DNA of 11,002 bases from JBAZOJ01 sp041648755 (GTDB lineage Bacteria; Planctomycetota; B143-G9): NCBI GenBank assembly GCA_041648755.1, contig JBAZOJ010000116.1, positions 1 through 11,002 of the forward strand. Reading direction: 5' to 3'. Position numbers and translations under genes: made by a program. Shown piece after piece: positions 6,714-11,002 of the stretch; positions within the stretch are counted from its first letter, which is position 1, and each line of letters starts with the position of its first letter. Under the pieces are notes generated by a model that worked only from the letters and a program-made list of their open reading frames with translations, ran no database searches and was not told where the DNA came from.

Positions 6714-7772
6714 TTAGAAAAGTTGCCTGCAGAACTCGAAGATCTCCTCCTGGTCCTGATCAAGACGACGACGCTTGTCGAAGAGCAGTCCAACAACATA
6801 GGTCGGTGTCTGGACAATCAGGAACCCGCCGGATTCGCCCTCGAAGGCATTATACAGGTAGCTTCCAAGTGTCATCTGCTTGGCCTGAGTCATTGCGGAC
6901 AAGTACAAATTGCTCATCGCCTTGCCGACGTCACCTTGGTCAAGGCTGTAGGGCAGGTCAGCAACCTGAACCTGTCCGTCATGATCCGAAATTATGACGC
7001 CCTGGATGAACTTCTGGGTTCTTAGACGCGCGACAATGTCGGTCAGTCCCGTGCTTTTTTCCGGAGTCATTGCCTCGTCCATCGGTGCCTTGACGCGCAC
7101 AGACTCCCGCACTGAGGACGACATGGATTGGGCGTCTGAAGAGCGGGAAGACGGGATTTGGCCCGGGGCGGGAGGAGCGGCTGCGAAAGCTCCCTTCTGC
7201 GGGATAAGCAGGCTCTCCAGCAGCTTCCTTGTGCGGTCGAAGTCCTTCACTTCCTGGTAGTACTCGCACAGGTGAACAATCGAGATAGCTGACTGGCTGT
7301 CGAGTTTGATCGCCTGATCGAAATTCGTGGCGGCCGCCACTCGATCGTTTCGCAGCACGGCCACTTCTGCCATGATGATGTATGGATACGGATGGGTTGG
7401 GTAGAGCTTTTGCGCACCGCGCGCGACTTCCTCGGCCTGATCGAGCTCGCCGCCGTTCAGATGAAGCCGCGCGAGCTTCCCGTAGAGCCACGGGTTGGGG
7501 TGGTCGGTCAGTTCAAGCTTGATATCCTGGACTTCCTTGCCAGTGTTGAATCCTGGCCCGGACTCAGGCTTCTCATAGACGATACGGGAGAAATCAACCG
7601 CTGGGAACAACTCCTTGCCCTTGGCCTTGAGGCTGTCGGCCTTCCCCGTTTCGCCCATTTCGGCGTAAAGGGGAACCAACCTGATGAAGTCGTTCGGATC
7701 GGGCGACTCCTTGATCCGTTCCTCTAATTTTCTGATCTCCCGCTCAAGGTAGAACCTTCGCAGATAGTTCAT
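6714..7772 (-). CDS. TPR-repeat protein with C-terminal roadblock/LC7 domain
   Basis: A 352-residue cytoplasmic protein, first gene of the minus-strand operon. Residues 1-60 form a charged helical start (MNYLRRFYLEREIRKLEERI). Residues 93-190 hold TPR-like repeats (PWLYGKLARLHLNGGELDQA; PYIIMAEVAVLRNDRVAAAT; ISIVHLCEYYQEVKDFDRTR). A Ser/Pro/Ala-rich linker (195-240) leads to a roadblock/LC7 domain at 243-350 (VARLRTQKFIQGVIISDHDG, then GKAMSNLYLSAMTQAK, SYLYNAFEG, GGFLIVQTPTYVVGLLFD). TPRs usually bind protein partners and roadblock domains bind small GTPases, so it could recruit the GTPase encoded two genes downstream; that is inference. The ATG at 7772 is preferred because GGGAG lies six bases upstream. 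An in-frame ATG at 7799 would add nine residues and has no ribosome site. No signal peptide or membrane segment is seen. Confidence 0.87.
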   Translation of the reverse strand: MNYLRRFYLEREIRKLEERIKESPDPNDFIRLVPLYAEMGETGKADSLKAKGKELFPAVDFSRIVYEKPESGPGFNTGKEVQDIKLELTDHPNPWLYGKLARLHLNGGELDQAEEVARGAQKLYPTHPYPYIIMAEVAVLRNDRVAAATNFDQAIKLDSQSAISIVHLCEYYQEVKDFDRTRKLLESLLIPQKGAFAAAPPAPGQIPSSRSSDAQSMSSSVRESVRVKAPMDEAMTPEKSTGLTDIVARLRTQKFIQGVIISDHDGQVQVADLPYSLDQGDVGKAMSNLYLSAMTQAKQMTLGSYLYNAFEGESGGFLIVQTPTYVVGLLFDKRRRLDQDQEEIFEFCRQLF

Positions 7773-7778
7773 CGCCTG

Positions 7779-7783
7779 CTCCC
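7779..7783 (-). promoter_or_regulatory. Ribosome binding site deciding the start of the TPR-roadblock gene
   Basis: The minus strand reads GGGAG, six bases, then ATG at 7772. The earlier in-frame ATG at 7799 is preceded by pyrimidine-rich sequence without purine-rich complementarity, so the 7772 start is favoured. Confidence 0.7.
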
Positions 7784-7811
7784 GAAAATGGGTCTGCATG
7801 AGACGAATCGG

Positions 7812-7842
7812 TTGTCGAAACTACAACGTATTTTACTATAGT
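7812..7842 (+). promoter_or_regulatory. Possible weak divergent promoter for the aldehyde dehydrogenase unit
   Basis: On the plus strand TATAGT (7837-7842) is the mirror of the minus-strand -10, because ACTATAGT (7835-7842) is a perfect palindrome. A poor -35 candidate, TTGTCG (7812-7817), lies 19 bases upstream; with TACTAT (7834-7839) as the -10 the spacing is 16. The leader to the ATG at 7902 would be about 50 bases. Much weaker than the opposing promoter. Confidence 0.35.
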
Positions 7843-7863
7843 TGAGAGAAGGCCGTTTGTCAA
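7835..7863 (-). promoter_or_regulatory. Sigma70-type promoter of the minus-strand operon
   Basis: On the minus strand a perfect -35 hexamer TTGACA (7863-7858) is followed after exactly 17 bases by TATAGT (7840-7835), five of six matches to TATAAT. The start point would be near 7828, giving a leader of about 55 bases before the preferred ATG at 7772. It is the only strong promoter-like sequence noticed upstream of the seven minus-strand genes, consistent with one long transcript. Use by a housekeeping sigma factor is inferred from the consensus. Confidence 0.75.
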
Positions 7864-7891
7864 GTAATTTCTGGCGTCAAACCGCGATTCC

Positions 7892-7895
7892 GGAG
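7892..7895 (+). promoter_or_regulatory. Ribosome binding site deciding the aldehyde dehydrogenase start
   Basis: GGAG is followed by six bases and the ATG at 7902. This excludes the upstream in-frame TTG at 7842, which would add 20 residues without family resemblance. Confidence 0.7.
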
Positions 7896-7901
7896 AACAG
7901 A

Positions 7902-9338
7902 ATGACAGAGAGAATATCATTCGTGCTGGGGGGGAAACCAGAGTTTCGCCCTCAAACGTTCGAAGTGCGCAACCCAGCCGACTCCACGGTTTGGGCTTCA
8001 GTATCAACCCCCACGGCCGATGACATCAATAGGGCTGTCGAGTTGGCACGCGTCGGCGCGGCGACTGTTGCCGCCATGTCTGGAAGGAAAAGAGCGGAGA
8101 TCCTGCGCGGTACAGCGCGAATCCTCCTCGACAGATGCGAGTTGTTTGCCGAGACCATCCGCCGGGAGTCCGGAAAGCCAATTTCACTTGCGCGTCATGA
8201 GGCTCGCAGAGCAGCCAGCCTGTTTGAGCTTGCCTCTGCGCAGATGGACCGCTGGGGGGGGGACTTCATCCCCTTTGACGGAGTCGAAGGCGGTGAGGGA
8301 AAATGGGGGGTGATCCTCCGAGTGCCGCGCGGGGTCATTCTCGGGATAACCCCATTCAACTTCCCGCTGAATCTTGTGGCTCACAAACTTGCCCCGGCTT
8401 TCGCTTCCGGGAACGCTCTCATTGTCAAGCCCTCACGCTCAACTCCTGTGAGCGCAATCAGGCTGGTTGAAGCAATGGTAGAAGCCGGAGCCCCACCCGA
8501 AGCGTTTTCCGTGCTCACCATATCCGGCGAGCAGGCTGAGGAATTGGCAACTCGTCCGGAGGTCAAAATGGTGACCTTCACGGGTGGTGCAAAGGTTGGT
8601 TGGCGTTTGAAAAAGGCTGCTTTCGACAAGCCGGTAACGCTGGAACTCGGCGGAAATGCGGCGGCCATCATCGGCAACATCAAGGATTTGGCTGGTGTTG
8701 CGCAGCGTGTCGCCCGCGCGGGCGTGGTCAATGCGGGACAAGTCTGCATCTCTGTCCAGAGAGTATATGCGGTCGAGGCAATTTACGATGAATTCAGGGA
8801 TCTCTTGACTGCGGCGGTGAAGGCTGCAAAATGGGGAGACACTTCGGATCCCGAAGTTATCGTAGGGCCGATGATCAACGAATCGGCGGCCAAGAGAGTC
8901 TCGGATTGGGTGAAGGATGCTTCTGACTCCGGCGCGCGCGTTCTCTGCGGCGGCCGAAGACAAGGCAATTACTTCGAGCCCACCCTGATCGAGAACCCTC
9001 CCCTGACGTCGAAGGTTCACTGCGAGGAAGTGTTTGCGCCGGTTCTGACGATTACCAAGGTCGCTGATGTCAACGAGGCCGTCAAGCTTACTAACGCATC
9101 GGACTACGGCCTTCAAGCGGGAATCTTTACCGAGAGTCTTGACGAAGCATTGTCCGCGGCTCGGGTACTGGAAGTCGGCGGAGTCATCATCAACGACGTG
9201 CCCACCTACAGATCCGATCACATGCCCTACGGCGGGGTGAAGAAGTCCGGCAACGGCAAAGAAGGAGTGCTTTACGCGATGGAAGAAATGACCGAACAGA
9301 GGATTGTCGTTTTCTCTCCCTCGCAGAAGAAAGGATAG
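7902..9338 (+). CDS. NAD(P)-dependent aldehyde dehydrogenase
   Basis: A 478-residue, full-length member of the aldehyde dehydrogenase superfamily, which oxidises an aldehyde to a carboxylate with NAD(P)+. Catalytic residues are intact: N153 in PFNFP, K176 in KPS, E248 in LELGG, the nucleophile C282 in GQVCISVQRV, and the EEVFAP motif (375-380). The cofactor loop is FTGGAKVG (226-233). The NAGQVCISVQRV form and the C-terminal PYGGVKKSGNGKEG are typical of the lactaldehyde / non-phosphorylating glyceraldehyde-3-phosphate dehydrogenase-like branch, but substrate cannot be fixed. The ATG at 7902 has GGAG six bases upstream; an in-frame TTG at 7842 lies in the promoter region and is rejected. The gene contains G tracts of seven, nine and six bases. 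It is first in a plus-strand unit; its stop is two bases before the next gene. Confidence 0.93.
   Translation: MTERISFVLGGKPEFRPQTFEVRNPADSTVWASVSTPTADDINRAVELARVGAATVAAMSGRKRAEILRGTARILLDRCELFAETIRRESGKPISLARHEARRAASLFELASAQMDRWGGDFIPFDGVEGGEGKWGVILRVPRGVILGITPFNFPLNLVAHKLAPAFASGNALIVKPSRSTPVSAIRLVEAMVEAGAPPEAFSVLTISGEQAEELATRPEVKMVTFTGGAKVGWRLKKAAFDKPVTLELGGNAAAIIGNIKDLAGVAQRVARAGVVNAGQVCISVQRVYAVEAIYDEFRDLLTAAVKAAKWGDTSDPEVIVGPMINESAAKRVSDWVKDASDSGARVLCGGRRQGNYFEPTLIENPPLTSKVHCEEVFAPVLTITKVADVNEAVKLTNASDYGLQAGIFTESLDEALSAARVLEVGGVIINDVPTYRSDHMPYGGVKKSGNGKEGVLYAMEEMTEQRIVVFSPSQKKG
8254..8262 (+). repeat. Nine-base G tract inside the aldehyde dehydrogenase gene
   Basis: Nine consecutive G encode part of Trp-Gly-Gly-Asp (residues 118-121). 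Loss of one base would give a stop at 8311-8313, and gain of one would reach a TGA within about ten codons. Two shorter tracts, seven G at 7928-7934 and six at 8305-8310, lie in the same gene. In the given sequence the frame is open. Confidence 0.9.
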
Positions 9339-9340
9339 CT

Positions 9341-10237
9341 ATGAGACCGATACTGGTTTTCGCCCTGCTTGGAATCTTCCTTGCCTCGCTCGCATGCTTC
9401 CCGTATGCGGAAGAGCCAAATAAGCCGGATCAGGCTTTCGTCACCAAACAGTTCGACCTGTCAATGATCGTTGGCCCAAATGTCGTGAAGTATCCGAAAC
9501 TGGGATTCGACATCGAACATGAAGCCCCCTTCTCCTACATCGAGGATGATCTGCTGACGGTGGACGACCTGGTGACCCTGATCTACAATCAGACCGGCCC
9601 GGAGAACTGGACCGACCCCAAGACAACGTTCATCGCCGCTGGCGGTGGGGGCAGGATAATCGTCAGAAACACACCGGTCATGGTCGACAAGGTCGCCGAG
9701 GCCATACACAGGCTCTCGCCCAAAGCACCTTCCTACACCCTTGACGCCCGTCTCTTCGTGGTTCCGCCGGATCGGGCTCGGAACATCGAGGAAGGCGGCT
9801 TCGTAAAGATGGAAGACTACGTGAAGGCAATCGGGGCTGCCGAGGGAGTCTGTGTCTTCTCGGCCAACCAGAGAATTGTTCCTGGCAGAACATATGGGGT
9901 CTGTGACACAAGGAAACAACCCTACGTCGGCGAGTTATCCGCGAAAATGGCCGCCCTGGCCGTTGGATACGACACGATCACCTTCAAGGTAACCACCGGA
10001 CGTACTCTGATAATCAAGGCGACCGAGGCGGAAGATGGCATTGACTTGTTCATGGCCTATGATTCATGCGACCTGTTGGCAATGGACTCCTTCGAGGTGC
10101 CGGGAGGCAAAATCGAGAAGCCGATCCTTCGTTTCTACTCATTTTCACCATCAGTGAAAATTGCCGAAGGCGGTATCTCATGTCTGGCATTCACCTCGGA
10201 TGGTGAGCGCTTCATCTTCGTGCTCTCTCTCAAATAA
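9341..10237 (+). CDS. Exported protein with secretin-N-like segment, function unknown
   Basis: A 298-residue exported protein, not recognised as a named gene. Residues 1-23 are a Sec signal peptide (MRPILVFALLGIFLASLACF), with cleavage plausible after PYA at 23. C19 follows SLA, which is not a standard lipobox. Residues 36-125 resemble the N0/secretin-N-like segments common in PVC-type genomes: a QFDLSMIV strand, TVDDLVTLIYNQTGPENW, then a glycine-rich stretch and GRIIVRNTPVMVDKVAEAI. There a short beta-alpha-beta unit often precedes a secretin pore, but no pore domain follows. Residues 132-298 are mostly predicted beta, with the repeated-strand character of an assembly or binding domain (YTLDARLFVVPPD; TITFKVTTGRTLIIKATEAE; ISCLAFTSDGERFIFVLSL). 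AAGGA just before the ATG overlaps the preceding stop codon. It lies two bases after the dehydrogenase and eight before the TolB-like gene, so co-transcription is likely. Confidence 0.72.
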   Translation: MRPILVFALLGIFLASLACFPYAEEPNKPDQAFVTKQFDLSMIVGPNVVKYPKLGFDIEHEAPFSYIEDDLLTVDDLVTLIYNQTGPENWTDPKTTFIAAGGGGRIIVRNTPVMVDKVAEAIHRLSPKAPSYTLDARLFVVPPDRARNIEEGGFVKMEDYVKAIGAAEGVCVFSANQRIVPGRTYGVCDTRKQPYVGELSAKMAALAVGYDTITFKVTTGRTLIIKATEAEDGIDLFMAYDSCDLLAMDSFEVPGGKIEKPILRFYSFSPSVKIAEGGISCLAFTSDGERFIFVLSLK

Positions 10238-10245
10238 GGGCAGAC

Positions 10246-11002
10246 ATGCGAGTTCTCCCGATTGTCGTCATTCTGCTTGGATTGCTCTTTCTGTACTTCC
10301 GGTGGACGGAAGTATCGAAGTGGTATGCCAATGCGGCCATAAAGGGCGTTGAGGCGGCTGCAAATGGCGAACTCGAACGGGCAAAGCAGATAGAGGAATA
10401 CCTGAGAAAGCAGGCGCATGTTCCTGAGGCGGAGCTTGTCGGCAAGGCAGTCAAGGATTTCGAGAAGACGGTGGGCGAGTTCCAGAACCGGATCGAGCCC
10501 TACATACAAGACTCTGACTTTGACACCGCTATCCGGATGATCGACTCTGCTGTGGAGCTTTCGGATAACACCAAACGCTTTCTCCGCGGGCGGACCTACG
10601 ACCGGTGGGGATGGATCGTGGTAAGTTCCAATCTTCCCGGCGGGTTCGAAATGTATGCCGTTCGCCCGGACGCTTCAGAGGCTTTCAGGCTTACGAACAA
10701 CGACTATGAGGAACTCTGGCCCGATGTTGCTTCTGACGGCTACAGAATCGCATTCTCCCGCCTGCGCAACGATGTCGACCGGTCGATCGCAGTCCTCGAT
10801 CTCAGAAACAGCTCAGAAAAGTGGTTGCCGCTATCCGGGGAAACCAATCTTGACCCGTGCTTCTCACCCAACGGATATTTCCTTGCCTATGCTGGGCTCG
10901 TGGCAAATTACGCGTATGTGTACCAATACAATTTCCACACAGAGGAAGTGCTTCGACTGGCGCGCGGAATGGTCTGCAATCAGCCCAAGTACTCGCCTGA
11001 CG
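10246..11002 (+). CDS. Membrane-anchored TolB-like beta-propeller protein, N-terminal part
   Basis: The open frame runs off the right edge; 252 codons are visible. Residues 2-18 are one hydrophobic segment (RVLPIVVILLGLLFLYF), an uncleaved anchor or signal peptide. Residues 25-115 are charged and helical (ANAAIKGVEAAANGELERA, then KDFEKTVGEFQNRIE). From about residue 118 PD40/TolB-type blades begin: WGWIVVSSNLPGGFEMYAVR, FRLTNNDYEELWPDVASDGY, RIAFSRLRNDVDRSIAVLDL, and LDPCFSPNGYFLAYAG, with the repeating pattern of residue-rich turns and S/D-x-D-G-xx-I/L-A typical of the family. Such propellers usually bind proteins or act as enzyme accessory domains. The ATG at 10246 follows AAGGG at a spacing of seven. 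Function is unknown; it shares the unit with a secretin-N-like exported protein, so a joint envelope role is possible. Confidence 0.78.
   Translation, partial: MRVLPIVVILLGLLFLYFRWTEVSKWYANAAIKGVEAAANGELERAKQIEEYLRKQAHVPEAELVGKAVKDFEKTVGEFQNRIEPYIQDSDFDTAIRMIDSAVELSDNTKRFLRGRTYDRWGWIVVSSNLPGGFEMYAVRPDASEAFRLTNNDYEELWPDVASDGYRIAFSRLRNDVDRSIAVLDLRNSSEKWLPLSGETNLDPCFSPNGYFLAYAGLVANYAYVYQYNFHTEEVLRLARGMVCNQPKYSPD

Noticed and set aside
6335..6997. A 220-codon plus-strand open frame opposite the two roadblock genes
   Set aside because: It crosses the boundary of two well-supported minus-strand genes and has the Arg/Ser-rich composition of a shadow frame.
7800..7901. A terminator or small RNA between the divergent units
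   Set aside because: No stem followed by a T run was seen; the space is accounted for by promoter elements and leaders.
8439..9221. A 260-codon minus-strand open frame opposite the aldehyde dehydrogenase
   Set aside because: It lies wholly within an intact dehydrogenase gene with all catalytic residues, and its product shows no domain.
9341..9415. Lipoprotein signal in the secretin-N-like protein (C19)
   Set aside because: The residues before the cysteine, SLA, do not fit the usual lipobox; an ordinary signal peptide with cleavage after residue 23 fits better.

Overview
The window is a gene-dense, moderately GC-rich bacterial chromosome segment with no sign of a mobile element, RNA gene or CRISPR array. 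The gene content combines an MglA/MglB-type GTPase switch, PATAN (DUF4388), PEGA and PQQ-propeller modules, and exported proteins with secretin-N-like and TolB-like parts. This suggests a Gram-negative, double-membrane bacterium from a deltaproteobacterial, PVC-like or uncultured candidate lineage. The phylum is inference from gene style only.

The left seven-tenths (1-7772) is one probable operon on the minus strand. In transcription order it encodes: a TPR plus roadblock/LC7 protein (7772-6714); a small stand-alone roadblock protein (6699-6352); an MglA-like GTPase with a Pro/Ala-rich linker and a C-terminal membrane anchor (6332-5259); an MglB-like roadblock protein (5249-4752); a 1065-residue PATAN-TPR-membrane-PEGA-PQQ propeller protein (4720-1523); a CYTH-domain phosphohydrolase/cyclase-like protein (1521-742); and the N-terminal part of an S41 (CtpA-type) PDZ protease (761 to the left edge). 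Gaps run from a 20-base overlap to 31 bases. A good sigma70-type promoter (TTGACA, 17 bases, TATAGT) lies just upstream of the first gene.

The right part (7902-11002) is transcribed divergently on the plus strand. It encodes an NAD(P)-dependent aldehyde dehydrogenase, an exported protein with a secretin-N-like segment, and the start of a membrane-anchored TolB-like propeller protein that runs off the right edge. Gaps are 2 and 8 bases. The 42-130 bases between the two units carry the promoter(s); the -10 region is an 8-bp palindrome that could serve both directions.

Taken together, the minus-strand operon looks like a membrane-tethered version of the MglA/MglB switch. An MglA-type GTPase is fixed to the membrane by its own tail, an MglB-type partner and two further roadblock proteins could control it, and a large membrane-spanning protein with a cytoplasmic PATAN/TPR half and an extracytoplasmic propeller half is a plausible receptor or scaffold. 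This working model is inference; the domain calls are read directly from the protein sequences.
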